A stretch of DNA of 64,000 bases from Diprion similis (GCF_021155765.1 NC_060107.1:8480501-8544500), one strand, 5' to 3'. Shown: positions 21,042-36,428, numbered from the stretch's first letter. Made by a program: numbers and translations. The notes: generated from the sequence alone by a model not told the origin.

Positions 21042-23514
21042 TAGCAAAAACGAGGCACATCCTAATGGCGTATAAATTATACATATAGTGAACTTTCAAC
21101 TATGGTATGGAGCATATGAATGAAAATGATTTATAACTGCGTATTATATTAGCAGTGGCAATACTTGAAGACAAGTAAAATAAGTTTATGGCTAAATTGT
21201 CGCCCTACTATCCGCCAAATAAACGCGATACATATCGTAATTAAAGTATGTATAAGAATCGAAAAATAACACCTAAATATGTTTAAAACACATGCAAAAC
21301 CACAAATTAGTTTTACCAAAAATTATATGCATATTCGTGGATCCTTGGAATCCGCATTTTTAACTTACAAATTATCTAAGGCACAGCTAATCGTTACAGT
21401 TGTTCATTTACGTGGAAACTTTGTTCTCGCATATTTATGTTTTTGTCAGATATTTGATGGAAAGAAGAATTTCAGCTTATAGTTAAAAAAATAAAAACTT
21501 CAATTCTCTCTGAAACATCTTGGATTAATTGGAATTGATTTTATATATAAAATTATACGTCCCAGTGTAAATGTATCAATATTGAACCTGATATCAAGTA
21601 CGCTCGCACCATTTTCTCTAACTTCAGGTTCCTATACAACAAATTGAATGTAATTAACAGTTTTAGGTAAGTAGGTATTCAAATTCATGCTTTAGATGTA
21701 AACTATTCCTTATACCTACAGCTTCGGACGATGCATTCATAAATTTATGGAACTAGAATGCTGCTTTCAAATGAGTAAAATGGTGAACTTAGATCTCCGA
21801 TTTATGGATAATAGTCCAACGATTATTTCTATTGCGTAATTGACCATTATATATACCTAGTAGAGATACACTAAAACATACATTTTATTTTTATAAATAT
21901 ACACATCTTAAGTATGCAACCTCCTAGGTAACCATATTATAATCTTGCGTCAGTACCAATATATTTATACATTATACATAATATAAAAATCAAACAATTT
22001 CTTTTTACAATTTTACAAACTCCTTAGCTGAAAATACTTTTAAACATCACTTTAGGAGAGGCCATTTTAGTTATGCTAATCGTAAAAACATGTGCGCGTC
22101 GAGGGTGGACAATTCAATTACACTTGTAGAAAGCATTTTGAATCCATACTTGATAGAAAAAAACTGATAATTGTAAATGTTTCAAAATCCGTAAATATTG
22201 TGGCACAAAGGTTTATCCTAAAAACATTAGTCCCATTTTCAATTACCAAATAGGTTAACTATAGCCAATTGTAATTCAACTGATTGTGAACACAGTCACA
22301 TAAAACACTAAATTAAATAAAAATGAAACGCTGTATTGGTGATGCGTACTCCTAATTATATTTTAAGCAACTGAATAATTATGATAAGGAATCAAATCAG
22401 TACAAGCATAGAATACTCGAAGACACTGCATTAAGAACTCTATCCCGTGCGATGTGCTCAGATATATAATAAAAATATTAGTTACATTTTTTAACCCATA
22501 TTGCAAGGCTTTGGCCAATATTTTTTAATATTTTAGCCAATTTACAAATATGTTATTGCCATCAATTACATACGCTATTGTCTGACACTCATCTGCTATT
22601 GTCTCATAAACATGCTGATTGTTTGCACATATTTATGTACATAATTATATGTACACAATCTCCATTTATGTACATATAAGACATCGTTCAGTAATTATTT
22701 ATGTGGTTAATAATTAACATATAACCCTAGTAATCCAAGTGAACATTAAATATACCGAAAAGAGATTATGAATAATTATTATTCTTATGATTACAGAATG
22801 AAATCTGGGAATGTTGAGGAAATTATATTCACTTATAACATGAAAATCGAATTGCTTCATTTTAGAGCAGGTCCAAGGAAGATCAAAGAAATATTGTTAG
22901 AGTAATTTGTAATTGCAAAAAAACTGTTCGGTAGGTCCATCGGTAATGTAAATTACACACTATATTACATCGAAAATGTCAACTGAAATTAATTTTTTTA
23001 GCAGTTTTGTTTCTCTTTGGTTTAAGATTAATAAAATTAAGTATAAATCCAGTCTAAATGCATTCAAATTAAATCCGTTTGCTACCCACACTCTATAATT
23101 AAAGTCTAGTTCACTTCAATTTTTAGATCTTGACAACTCTACAAACGTAACATGGACATACGTCTACGATTTCAGTCCAACAGATTTAATCTTGAGAAAT
23201 ATTTCTCGTCAATGAATATAATCAATTCTTTGATTCGAAAAGCCTCCAAACTGTTTCTACAATACCTAACGAACTGAAAATGACAAATCTCAGACAGTTC
23301 AAAAGAAATTATCTAGTCTATTCTCCAGTTGCAAGTAAATTTAAATGGCAGTACAAACGGAGTTTCAAATTGCACCGATATAAGCTCAAAAGTCCTTTCT
23401 TATTTTATGATTGACAACTGAGGCGCGTAAAAAATGGGAAATACACACAGCTGATATGAAGTCTATATTCAACAAATGTGAAGCCTATCACTATCATTAT
23501 GGATGGGTGGTCGA
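21042..23514. other. Facing 3' untranslated regions of TBC1D16 and TMEM104
   Basis: About 2.5 kb of AT-rich sequence between two convergent stops. It contains AATAAA at 21218-21223 for TBC1D16. The TMEM104 poly(A) site on the minus strand is not clear (a TTTATT at 21884-21889 is a distant candidate). No exon or RNA gene is supported. Confidence 0.55.
21218..21223 (+). terminator. Candidate poly(A) signal of TBC1D16
   Basis: AATAAA 177 bases after the stop codon, the first canonical hexamer downstream. Confidence 0.45.
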
Positions 23515-26022
23515 CTACATGACCGTAGATCTTAGTAAATGTTTTTCAAATAAATTCACTGATACAAAAGCCATGCAAGTAATTGACCAAATGACAACAA
23601 ATATTAACCAATAATTTGTCCTGAATGGACTTGCGAATTTATTGATAACACCAGAACCTATGGTTCTAGTTGTCTGTTGTCTTGCTGCATAAACAAGGAA
23701 AGTTGGAATTAAATACTGAATGCCCGCCCCGGCATAAGATCCGGTAATGCTGACCAGGACCGACAAATCCTTAGTAGCCAAAGCGATTAAATATGGCGGT
23801 AATATCGCCATAACAGGAAATATGAGCCTTCGAACACATAGATTATAGGTAGTACTATCGCTTAGAAATAACGATTGTAAATTATTTCTCAGAGTTAGAG
23901 CTATTATTGGAAAACTCGTACTGAGGGTAAAAACTGGAAATAAGGCAAGGAAATATTCAAGCAGTACCATGAAAATGTTGTCGCTCTTGGAACAGTCGCC
24001 CGAACCTCTGGGTCCAAAATCAAGGGTATACAAATCATCCAAGTGTTTGAATGCAAATACGCCGGTTAATGCTAAGAGCAAGTAAAATATTGCTATTAGA
24101 ATATAATCTAAGGACAACGAACGGTTTAACGTCGACTTGTTGGCTATTGGAGCTACCAATGCTGGCAACGAATGATGGCACATGAACGAGTACACACAAG
24201 CGCCAAAAAGGCCAGGAACTCCTGATATTTGTAAGGAAAAATCCGTTAGTTTCTGACCATTCTGAGGTTCCTCTAAGCTAAATATCGATACAACGATCTC
24301 ACGGACAATATTATTCCCCATTAAACATAAATCGTTATAATTTCATTCACAGACATGTAAAAAAGTGAGAGTAGTATATAAGGTGATGTATAGCCTCACA
24401 AGTTATCGAATGAATTGGAAAAGTATTCATTTTTTATTACTCACCCGAAATGTTTGCCGCTGGAGTCTCAACTTGGGGTCCATCGATTACAATTTTTCGC
24501 ACAGCATAGACAATCATAATGGTAAATGCAAGCCAGCGCATTACAGATGTCAGGAGCTGAAGGTACTTAGTCTTTTGAACATTGAAGAAGACAAATGGAC
24601 CAAGCACAGCAACGAAAATTGTCTGAAAGTTATAAAATAAAAAAAAGTACAAATCAAGTATATGGTTAAAAATTGTATGTTCATGTCAACTTAAACGAAC
24701 AAGAACTAGGATTTCATTTGTTGGAATACAATATAAAACGATAAAATAAAATAACGTACCAAGAATATTCTGTAGGCATTTAGCCTGTTAGTTTCAGCGC
24801 CTTCCCAACAAGCCTCTGTATCAGGTATTGTATCGTTGCAAGTTAAATTAGCTGGCTGATAAGTGCAGGCCACGTCAGCAAGCGATTTGGCCACCACTGC
24901 ACCATAGATACTTAGATCACCATACAAGTATATAGCGAAGCAGAGGTAGAACAGCGTCACACCAGTTCTAGTGAAAAATATCGAAGCCATTTCTCCCATT
25001 TCTATTTTTTCCTGTATAGCATAATAACGATAGTTTGCGCAATGGCGTTCGGGGCTGCCAGCTGTTGTCGAAACCAACGGAGTGTCTTCAGAATCAGAGT
25101 TTGACGCAGCTGATTCGCCAGATATTTGCAGCGTCTGGAATTGGAAGAAAAATCTCATCATTGACAAACAGCAGTTCAAATACTCAAGATTCATGTGGTC
25201 AAATGCTCAGTTATTACTGTTGCGAGTAAAACATTGAGTACGAATTGGATCACTTATGAATAATACTTACACGTTTGCGTTGCTGAATCCGCTTCCACGT
25301 TACAACAGCATTCGCTGATGCCATGGCTTCGATAACAAATGTTACAGTGACGAAGCTATAAAAAAGAAACAATCGAGGCGGCAACAAAACACAATCCATC
25401 ATAAATTCACATCTTCAAGATCAGATTGAATATCCAGTGCAAACCAGAACACATTGAACATGAGCTCTGGAGTGTCGTTAAAAATATTCGAGAAAGAAAT
25501 ATAAAGGGCCATGCTATTTTTTGTAATTCATTGTTGGAAATGAGGGTCAATGTGAAGCGTGTGGGACTAATTGTAAATTATTTTCAACTATACCTTATGA
25601 AGGCCAATATCAAGATGAGAGTCAGACCCAGCGCCCATCCTGCCCGACTGAAAGCTGCAGGTAGTGTCAGGGCGCCAGTGCCGACGATCAGATTAAAAAT
25701 GTATATAAGTCCCACCTGAGAATGAGGGAATAAGAATAATAGGAACGGATAACACAGTTGGGAGAAACGCCAGAAGCGTTAGACCGTTAACAGAAAACAT
25801 ATGTTTAGTAATAACAGATATCTAATAATAGTTATTTATCGCGAAGGTATTTTCTTCTGGATTTCGACAGTATATTATATGTACAGTACAGAAATATTTT
25901 GACGAATAAGGTTATGTCGCCATTGACAGCTCTGAGTTTGTTTAGAAAGCGAATGTAAACACGTAAACAGGTCAACTTACCCATGTCGAATATTGGTCCG
26001 AAAGATGATTCGCTTCGGGCAT
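23515..26022 (-). CDS. TMEM104: Transmembrane protein 104, amino-acid transporter-like
   Basis: A multipass protein related to the amino acid/auxin permease superfamily. Its substrate is not established. Minus-strand exons 26022-25981, 25715-25594, 25355-25271, 25134-24760, 24622-24445 and 24221-23515 join in phase to 502 residues, against 496 in human. The first membrane helix VGLIYIFNLIVGTGALTLP carries the GTG break typical of the fold. Family phrases in order are FVTVTFVIEAMA, IEMGEMASIFF, LYGDLSIYGA, GPFVFFNVQKTKYLQ, SGVPGLFGACVYSFMCHHS, LFPVFTLSTSFPIIALTLRN, and ITGSYAGAGIQYLIPTFLVY. A loop near residues 145-175 has NLT and NDT glycosylation sequons and several cysteines. The exon 5/6 junction restores SGVPGLFG exactly, so the longer reading upstream of exon 6 is intronic. 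About eleven membrane segments are expected. Confidence 0.94.
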
Positions 26023-27520
26023 GTCTGAACTATGATTAAAAGAAATAAATTGTTAATTAATTGACAAACTGACATCTGTACATTTGTGACACATGTCAAT
26101 GACTGTGTCATTCGAGTATCAGTGCATTCGGAGAACCGGACAAAGAAACACAACTTTGGATAGTGAACTGATCCACCTTGGCTATAACTGTATTCTACGT
26201 GGATTGGGCATCACTCGAATTCGCTGTGATTTAATCCCGTAATTGGACGACGCGACGAATCAAAGCTAACTCATCCGCAGCTATGTTCAGCCCAGCGGGA
26301 AAATTCAACGTTTCACCGCGATCTACATTTCTAGAATTTCGATTTCTGAATTCGTTGACTGTGCTGAATTATTGCCAATTTCTAGGATCTTTAAAGTGAG
26401 GCCTTATTAAAGTTTGAGGGTAATTCCAAATCGTAATCACAAACTCAATCGAGATTAAAGTACGCAAAATCATCTCATAGCATATCGCGGAATTCAATTT
26501 ATGCCTTCATGACGGATTAAATTTTATCCAAATATGTAAACTTGAAGCGATTTTCGAAATCATCAAATTGAAATCTTGTGTTGCTCTTGATTTACAGTTT
26601 ATGCAAACTCTGGTAAATAAAAGAAATACAAGAATTTTCGACCATTATTCACAAGTATTTGTAATTTCATATGAAGTACTTGGTTTAATAAGAGACCAAA
26701 TACCAAGAGCACACGAAAAATTTACAATCTCTTTTTTTTATTTCTGAAGAAAAAAACATAATCGATTTATACCTGGTAGTTTGAATATTATCCGTATAAA
26801 TAGGTATTTTTTGGTATAATGGAATTGAACACTATCGTAAGAACAGGTAAGACTGTATTCTTCATGGAAAATAACTTTATTGGGCTGAAAACGTAAACCT
26901 AATACTTACAGAATAATAGTTGTAGTTTATAGTAATAATAAGATACAAAAATTAGTCTAAACGGTACAAAGCTACAGGCTGGAACAGTAGGAATAGAGAT
27001 ACAGATGATACGAGTTTAGTTAATTGTATATTCGCGATCCTAACAATTCGTAAGATAAAGATTTTAAAAACGAATACTATAAGGCAATAGTAAAATAATG
27101 TTAAGTATTTGAATTTTAATATTTAATGTCATCTTCATTGTTAGTAAACGGGATAAGGTGGTAAATGAAAGGTTCAATAAACACAATAAAATATTAAATG
27201 TTTTTAAGATTTTTATTTTATAATCCCATAAGTCTAAAGTAGTCTTCTTAAGTTTGTGTACGTGAGTGGTCTTGCACAATATAATGGGAATAAATTATAA
27301 TACTTTGGCTAGTGTTTAATAATCACTTTGGCAGTATCCCGCCCACTAAGGCAAGAAACCGTCTTTAAGTTTTCTTTTTTGTTTTTTTTTTCTCTTTTTT
27401 TTTGTAAGAAAGAACATTGAAATGATGTTCGTACAATGATGGAAAAATTTTCATCTGAAAAATTTGCGTTGTCCTACAGTATTACAAAATTGTTACGCCT
27501 TTCATTCGTTTCTATTCTCA
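26023..27520. other. Non-coding spacer, TMEM104 upstream and actin downstream
   Basis: AT-rich, with no exon recognised. The first few hundred bases upstream of 26022 should contain the TMEM104 promoter. No TATA box stands out. Confidence 0.55.
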
Positions 27521-27521
27521 T

Positions 27522-28552
27522 TTTATTATAATATTAAATATTACGAAAAGTAGTATTTTTGCATTTTTTTCGTTTTTCTTCTTTTTATATCAATATCTTA
27601 CAAATTGTCGAATCAACACAATGTATCAAGCTTGCAGGTTTAATGTTTTGAGCGAGCATGTGGGATATATTTTGCTTTGGGCCGGCGGTCTCTCCTTACA
27701 AGAGTCTTTCAATCCTTTCTTCAATTAATAATTAATAACAGTAATAATTAAAAAATAAGATAGAGGCCTGCCCGCCCGGAATGATGCGCCCTCTAAGTCA
27801 ACACAAATATCATATATTTAAATACAAGAGCAGAGTAATCATAGTTGTGGTATATTCGTACCAATGCTTTCTGTCAGTTTGTAGAATAAAAATAAGACAA
27901 CTTTCCAATGGATTCTATTCCCCATTAAAAGTTTGCACTCACTCCATCTACAAATTCATCTTGTACAATGTGACTAATATCATACTCATACTCGCGAAGA
28001 AGATGTTTATAATAGAAATGCTTGTATAGAATGCGGCGGAGAAAAAAAATAATAATAATACAATTAAATTTCGCGAATAAAAAATATCGCAATGAAAAAT
28101 ATAATATGCAGTGAATGTTAGGTATACACTACCGTAGGCTGGTATGTTATTTTTGATATATAATACAACTGGGAGTAGGGAAATGAGGAGAATAGGGGTG
28201 TCCGGGAAAGGGGTTTCAGGGGTAAGGTATGGGAGCACTTTTAAGATATAATGGTTTCTAGTTAAATGATGAAAAATGAGTAGAGCAAGGATCTTTAAGG
28301 AGCCTCCAAGGATGTAGTCTTCTCTCAATTAATCCACTTGATCCAATATAAAGGAAAAACCTTGTATCAGATTAAACGTAAATATATATACCATTGATCG
28401 ATCGTGGTGTTGCCCAGCACACATGGTTGTAAAGAGACTCATAGAAGTTGGCGGTGTTGTTCTTTTTTCTTTCTATATTTTTCTTTTCTTTTCTTTTCGT
28501 TTTAGTGTGGTGATAGCGAAGATGTGGGTAAATGACTATCAGTATAGTGCGC
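27522..28552 (-). other. Candidate actin 3' untranslated region
   Basis: On the minus strand the 1.0 kb after the actin stop is AT-rich and low in open frames. It reaches an AATAAA (TTTATT at 27522-27527 on the given strand). A 3' untranslated region of this length is normal for insect cytoplasmic actin. The exact cleavage site is not determined, and other hexamers lie further downstream. Confidence 0.4.
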
Positions 28553-29705
<1,153 letters not shown>

Positions 29706-32700
29706 CTGTAATGCAAAAACAATCATCAATTAAAAATTGAATATTCTCTTAAGACAAGTGTCGATTCAAATTCGGGATATTCCATTATCTCCATAAACTA
29801 AGGCACTAAACAGTGTCTTCAGATTTCTATGAACAAACTTGATCAACAACCAAATAAGCAATGACATTCAATCTTTCAAAGGTGTGTCATTAAATTGAAA
29901 AACCAGTTCGGAGAATTCCAGAAGTAGTGAATCAAGTTTCAGAATAATTTGACGGTCTGACTAGATCGCGGTTAATTGTAACCAGGCAAAAAAAAATATT
30001 CGTAGTAATCAAACAAGTTCGAATGACCAGTAATTCAAATTTCAATCGAACACGAAAAAGTTGTCACGTGATTAGCCGATTTACAAAATGGCTGCCAATT
30101 CGAATGTTCATGCCGCCCGGCCGTCCGTTGGCGGAGCGTAGATTACTTCAAACGAATAAATTATCGTTAATAAAATTTTTAATGACTTCACGTTATACGA
30201 AAATTATTCTTAGTTAACCGAGAAATGATTCCGAAAGACCGAAACAGACATTCTTTTATCAATAACTTCGGTGATGCTCCAAAGTGACAAGCGCCATAAC
30301 GCGTATCCTGCCCCGCCCAAATCAGGCAAGTAACCCGGCGAGAACGATCGATAGAACGGGTTGAAGATTGCTTTTCGAAAAAAAGACGATCACGGAAACA
30401 ATTTTATTTCACAACGGACAAGTGCGAGACGAAAATGAGCAGATTATACAGTAGTAACTCGTAGGAGAAAAACTTGGGCACTCCCCGGCGTGTCTGACCA
30501 AGGATTTGACAAACGGTACTGTAAAGTGAAAAGTAACGAACATTGTGAGCGGTTTGAGTGAGGAACAAGTGAAAATACAGCTGAACAATTGAATTTACTG
30601 AATTTCATCCGGCATAAATCACTTTTCCAATCGAATCTAGCCAATGCAGAAACCGACTCCGAGCCGGCAGACGAAACGCACGTCGAGTCTAAGCAGGCAC
30701 GGATAGCAAACTCCGTACGCACAATTATGCAAAACCGCGAATATTCGAACGTGGGACGGAAGTCTGTCACAGAACACACCAAATATGGCCACGCATCTCT
30801 TCGAAACACACCCACTTCGAAGTCGCAGAGGTAGATTGAAATACGTTCATACTATACAGGTATGCAGATATTTTTCCAGCAAAACTGCCCACGCACTGTT
30901 ACAGAGTATCCTACTAGCCCGTAAATAGCTATGTTTTCTCTCACTGATATTTCGAGTTATACTCCTAGGAATGAACGAACGAACAAACTTTTCCGAATAA
31001 TTAAAACAAGACAATTTTCAATACGAGCGTAAATGATATTCGTATGCTAGTAGATGGTTTTTTCTTTTCTAATTCTCGATTCGTTTTTTCGGTACTTTTG
31101 TATTTAATTCCACTTTTAAATAATGAAACTTACGCTTTCGTGTAAAAAAATATGTACAAGTTAGGAGGGTGTCGGCTCACTACAGACTACCGCACTGTTG
31201 ACCAATCTAGCACCAAACACAGAATGTAGCCGATAGGCGAATTGCAGTGTATTATATGAACAGGAGCGTATAGAAGACCCCCACCAGTCGCTACCCCGCC
31301 AATAAGGACATGGCACCCTCGGCCAATCCCGGCTTTCTTTACCATATATGGTAGTACTCTGCCACGGAGGGGCTGCCCCGCTCGGCCCCACGAACCCCCC
31401 GCCGAGGAGCAGCTCGCTGGCGCATCTTCCGAACATTCCGTTCACCGAAATCCCTCCCCCTCTTCCCTCGTCGACCGTTTTCCAGCGACCGATTCTAGCC
31501 GTTCGCGTTTTCCCCGAACTCAATGTCAGTGAATTTTTTTCTTTCTCCCTCCCCCGATTCACTTTTCTCATGGAACGATATGCCTAGCGGGTGTCCATTA
31601 TTTCCGTTATTTGTACAATTGAACTATTTTTCACGGAATGTTTAAACACCCGAGTACGGAGGGAGGTGGGTGGATTGGTTGGTCGGTCGGTAGGTACCTG
31701 TCAAAACACCGTAACCGCTGTCAGAGTACGCGACACGTGTGCAGGAGAGACTCGATCAGTATCACGTGGAAAAGGGACCAGATCGTTTGCGACCTACAGT
31801 TTTAAACCGACCGATTTTCTTTCACTCACTTACAGTCCTATCCTGCAGTATGAATTCTATCCGCGAGCCGATACCACGCTTTTCTAGATATTTTACTGTT
31901 ATACGAAATGGGAACTATAGTTTGAATTATTTTGTCAATAATTCGCTGGTCTTTTTGGCACGAAAGTTGGGTGAAAGCATTTATCTCAGTTACGAATACT
32001 CTGGTTGTGAAATTTTTTCATCCCTCTTTTGTTTCTCTCTATTTTACACTCTCGTGTTTCTAATTTTCGGATTATTCTAGAACGTGTAATTTCGGACGGG
32101 TCTTCGGTTCGAAAGAACAGCCATTCGACGTACGAAGATTCAGGATCTAAATAATCATTTTTTAGAAATGAACATTTGGCGCAATGCAGAGTAGGCATTT
32201 ACGGAGTGTATATGTATTCGTTTTTATATATATATGTATCGCAATATCGGAATTAGAATTTGCCATAACCTCAAAACGGAGTACCGAGGAGTGCGAATCG
32301 GCCGGTCCTTTCGAACTTTTTTACACGCTACGTGGCGAGAGATGGACATTACAACAGGCTATTAGTCCGACACACTTTACACGCGTGTTTCTGATCACCA
32401 GGTTGCCAGAGTCGGACGGCTACGCGTTGGATGAAGAACTTCCGGACAACGATTAGTTATCGTTTACTTCGGGGAGACCGGCATTGAGAAGCAGGCTATT
32501 TACAGAGTAAATCTTAAAATAAACGTGGAGCAAGTAGACAGAGAGATATCTGGCGGTAGGTTAGTGCTTCTAACGTCACCGGCATCGTCGACGACGTCGT
32601 CGTGAGGTTAAAAATAGTCAATGCGTTTAAAATCTCGCCGGACCACCTGTAAACGAGGAATTAAACCACCGAGCGGCGAGGCAACCTGTTAAACTGCTCG

Positions 32701-32984
32701 GGATACTCCTATTCTCGTAATGATCGTGCCTCGTGTAACGAAATTTCTAAGAATAAAATTCACAAACGCAGAATATTATCGGTTAGGGAGATAGAGCAAC
32801 GCCCTGCCAAGATGGCGGCCAGAGCCGGCATTTAGTACGGGTTTTCATAAATTTGCCCATAATTCTGACAGTTCGCTACCAAATACGCCGGTCTCAGTGA
32901 AATCGTTCAGTCTATTGATAGTTTCGTTGAACCCGGTAGAATTGACTTGTTTTTACCCTCGTTACAATAAAGTAATTTACTCAC
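29706..32984 (-). other. Actin leader intron (longest form)
   Basis: It runs from the distal donor at 32984 to the acceptor at 29706, 3.3 kb with no coding exon. It contains the proximal promoter and leader exon described separately. Frames of 60-136 codons inside it are not conserved-looking. The GC-rich part near 31,280-31,520 belongs to the proximal promoter. Confidence 0.55.
31134..31351 (-). promoter_or_regulatory. Actin proximal promoter and alternative leader exon
   Basis: In minus-strand order there is a perfect CArG box CCATATATGG at 31351-31342. An ATTGG (inverted CCAAT) follows at about 31303-31299, and a TATA-like ATATAATA at about 31258-31251. A short leader then ends at 31134 before a strong donor, AAAGC|GTAAGT. 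Spacing is textbook: CArG about 90 bp above the TATA, start expected near 31225. SRF binding to CArG boxes is the classic control of actin genes. Confidence 0.6.
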
Positions 32985-33376
32985 CTTGAAGAGACAGAGA
33001 AACGTCACACGTGCGATCAACACTGGAAATATGCCGCGAGTGAGGGACGCCGACCACTGAGGAAAATCGTGCCTCGGCCAAGTAGACTCGCCCAAAGGTG
33101 TGGCAGCTGCCGATCTCCGGTATAAGTTGCCCTGGAATTCTCTGTCAAGGAGTCAAAATTCGCTACGAACGGTTCGCGGGCTCGTCATTTAGCGGAAATC
33201 GCTCTTTTCTGGCTCATTTGTTACCCAACAAACCGGTCCTTTTCATGTTTTAGACCTTTCAACGGCCTGCCAGACTCCCCTCGGCAGCCGCAATGGACTC
33301 GCCCGAGTTCCCCCACCAGCCTGATCAACAGCTCTTGCCATATATGGGCATAAAACGAATGGAGCCGTCCGATTGG
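32985..33376 (-). promoter_or_regulatory. Actin distal promoter and leader exon
   Basis: A second perfect CArG box, CCATATATGG, is at 33348-33339, with CCAATC on the minus strand at 33376-33371 just upstream. Downstream, sequence without an ATG-led conserved frame runs to the donor CTCTTCAAG|GTGAGT, with the exon ending at 32985. This looks like a non-coding first exon of about 330 bases spliced to 29705. No separate TATA box is clear. Two alternative leader exons are known for Drosophila Act5C, which supports the reading. Confidence 0.55.
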
Positions 33377-36300
33377 TCCGCGCGCCGACTGACGGCTAGG
33401 TTCTCCAAATGTCGGTTTAAAGTGTACGATACTCGAACCGTAGCCTAGCGTATACCATACAGCGCACAGCATACACTCTACACCGGTATAGTTCGGCCTG
33501 CGGCCTGACTAACGGTTGACGAAATGTTATTGAGCGTGTGTAAGTGTCATGCTTTAAATACGTATGAATGTACGAGGATTGAAGCGACCTTGTAACCTGG
33601 GTCTCTCCTGACGTAACATGCCCGATATTCGATGTTACATTGTCCAAAGATTTCGTTTTTTCTTTTCGAGATTTTTCTTTTTTGGCTCCTTCCCTTCCTT
33701 TTTCAGAAATCAATTTATCGACAGACGCTCAATTGCCCGCGAAGCTTTGAGAGCGAGCGAGACAATTTGCATTCGAATGATACCTGTTTGCCCGTTCCGT
33801 ATTTTTCTCGTTCCCCGGCTTTTCATGCCAAAACGTTAAATACGCGCGGGGATATGAGGTGCTACATGATAATCATCCATTTGGTATGAAATTTTCAACA
33901 CCGTTTTATAATGCTTGTTTGTTGCAAATTCCAGTCGCACTTTTCGCCTCGCTGGATGTGTGTTATACGTTTTACACGTACGCGCGATGCACACACGCGC
34001 GTCAAATATCGGCGTATCAGCAGCATTCGAACGGCTCTCAGCAAGTCTCGAACCGAGTAACGGGCGCGCATTCGAATAATTTTTCTTCAACCGCCTGTCC
34101 GAATATTATACGAAAAATATGTGTAACACGTGCTGGTGTGGATTATAAATTCAATTTTTATTTATAGTTATTGGAACGCACAAACAGCTTCCTTTGAGAG
34201 GTTTCTTTTCTCGAAGGTTCTCCCCAACGGACGACGGCACCCGACAACACCGCCTGTAATATGTGGTCGAGACAATAAAGGAAATATGTATTCTTCATGT
34301 ATATCTGCAGTTGTTGCGTACAATGCGTAACATAATATATACCTCTACGTATTGAGTTGTATTTTACAAGCTATGCGAAAGTAGTAACAATTTTCGTTTT
34401 AAACAAACAATGCATTGCGAATCATAATTCTGTGTCTGAAATATGCGTACGTGGGAAAAGGGGGGATTCTACCAACCGGACAAGAAGTTTCAAACGAGGC
34501 ATCATCGTATGATCGTTTATATACGCATGTTGTTTGTTATCTCTAAAAGTATGCACAAACACAGGTTTGTACACGATATAAGCATAATTTGCAGCGACGG
34601 TTGAAAAAAAAACAAAAAAAAAACAATATAATATCGACAAAAAACGAAAACGAAAGCACATAACGTGGAGCCGATCGTGAATACGTTTCTCTCTTTTTAC
34701 CGTGCAGTGCATAACTTTATCCCTGCATGCGGAAAGTATAACAACGATAACTCACACAATCCGCGATTCCCGTGTCGTTGTTAATGCATACAAATCTTTC
34801 CGCGAGTATGCGGTGTATTTAATCGCTGCGGTTTGCGAAAAGCATTCAACGGCATTATCGATCGATAACTGTACACCGTATTGACCATTCGAACTACTGC
34901 AGGCGGTATGTCTGACAGTGTAATACAGTATCATGTATAATTTGTCTTGAAAAAACATTCGTCGGTAGATACGCCGTCGCGCCGTGACGACAATTTTCTC
35001 AAATATGTATCTGCTAGAAGGCAGAAAGATTGTTCACCCAGTTAATTACTCGCCGTCTAGAACGCGCATCACTCTTCTCTCTCTCTCTCTCTGTCTCTGT
35101 CTCTCTTTCTATTCCTCTTTCTCGAGGTGGCCAGGCTAAATATAGATTCAAGGGCGCCTACGCCACGGCCATAGGGCACTGCAGTAGGATACTACACAAC
35201 GTCATGTCTCGTAGGGTCTGCTGCAGTCACACGGGCGTCCTGTCTGCCTCCTTCTCGCGTGCTTGTGAGGTTCCTGTGTCTCAGTGTGTTGGTCCTGCAC
35301 CTCTGCCTACATGTGAATGCGAATGCAGCCCCCCGTATCTCTAAATCGATACGCATGCGGTGCGTTGCGTATAGTGGCAGACGGACGGCGGTGGGTGGCC
35401 ACGTGGCGAGGAAAACTGCAGAGAACAGTCTTCTGAGTTTTACTCTCTCTCTCTCTCTCTCTGATCGTTATCAGTCTCGCAAAATCGTATACTTTTTCAT
35501 AACTGATTTAATACCATAAAAGGAGTTGTAGCTGTTCGCTTTATTGATTGCATTTTTTATTCGTTTTCTGCATTCATATGTATATGTGTATGTATTGTAT
35601 ATATCGATGATTAATTTTTGGTTTACAGATATGTTTCTAACTTTTAAAAATATGTCTTATCTGTTTCGAAGAATTTTTGGAAGATAATTATAATTGATGA
35701 GTAGTAAATACGATATACAATCAGAATTATGAGAATTATTATTCGAAGCGTTAGCTTATAGAGTAGAGGAATTCGATTGCCGAAAAGTCGATGACGAATC
35801 CCTCCGTCGGTAAACAAAAACTGATTAGGTACAGAGTGAATCAATCCGCCTCGAAGAATTCAAAGTTCTTGATCAACGTTAATATACATATTATGACAAA
35901 TCAATTTTCGTTTGACTGTTTCGTGTTCAGACTACCAATCGATTGGAGAATCCTTCGACAATTAAAAAGTTCTTCTTCATCCGGGTATAGTTATAAATGC
36001 AACTGGTATAACAATATAAATTGTTGGCCCGAGGACTTTCGTTCTCACATTATCGACATCGCCTATCCAGGTACTTATATTTTCTCCATCTTCACTGGCG
36101 TCGCGACAATGCATTTTCCAGCAGTTGAAGTCGTGGACGTTGAACTTACAGAGCAACCGAATCTCGGCGCGGGTACATACCGACTCACTATTGATTTCAA
36201 CACGGAGTCGCGACTACTACTACCACCAATGTAATGGTGGTAGGTACGCCCTGTTGAGTAATGGTCCAACTGCGCTCCTGGATACTGGGAGGAAGGCAGA

Positions 36301-36428
36301 CAGGCGGGTAGACAACCCGAATCGTCCGCCACGTCATTGCGCGTTCCAAAAACCCGAAGCTGAAGACCGCGCCTAGACAGCCCTGACAGACGAAAAACGG
36401 ATGAAAAAAGGTTGGGATTTCCCGTCGT
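33377..36428. other. Non-coding DNA with CT microsatellites
   Basis: Contains CT-rich tracts at 35073-35111 and 35442-35463, a perfect 14-base palindrome TTATCGATCGATAA at 34855-34868, and an 8-bp-stem hairpin TACCACCA/TGGTGGTA at 36221-36242. A 147-codon plus frame at 35791-36234 shows no domain. No gene called. Confidence 0.5.
35073..35111. repeat. CT-rich microsatellite
   Basis: Imperfect (CT)n with interspersed GT units. A second, cleaner (TC)10 tract is at 35442-35463. Confidence 0.8.

Noticed and set aside
24222..24321. Upstream extension of TMEM104 exon 6 (MGNNIVREIVVSIF...)
   Set aside because: An acceptor at 24222-24223 joins exon 5 in phase and restores the conserved SGVPGLFG, so the extension is intronic.
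35791..36234. 147-codon plus frame
   Set aside because: Ends in a simple-sequence hairpin, has no domain, and its hydrophobic pattern is irregular.
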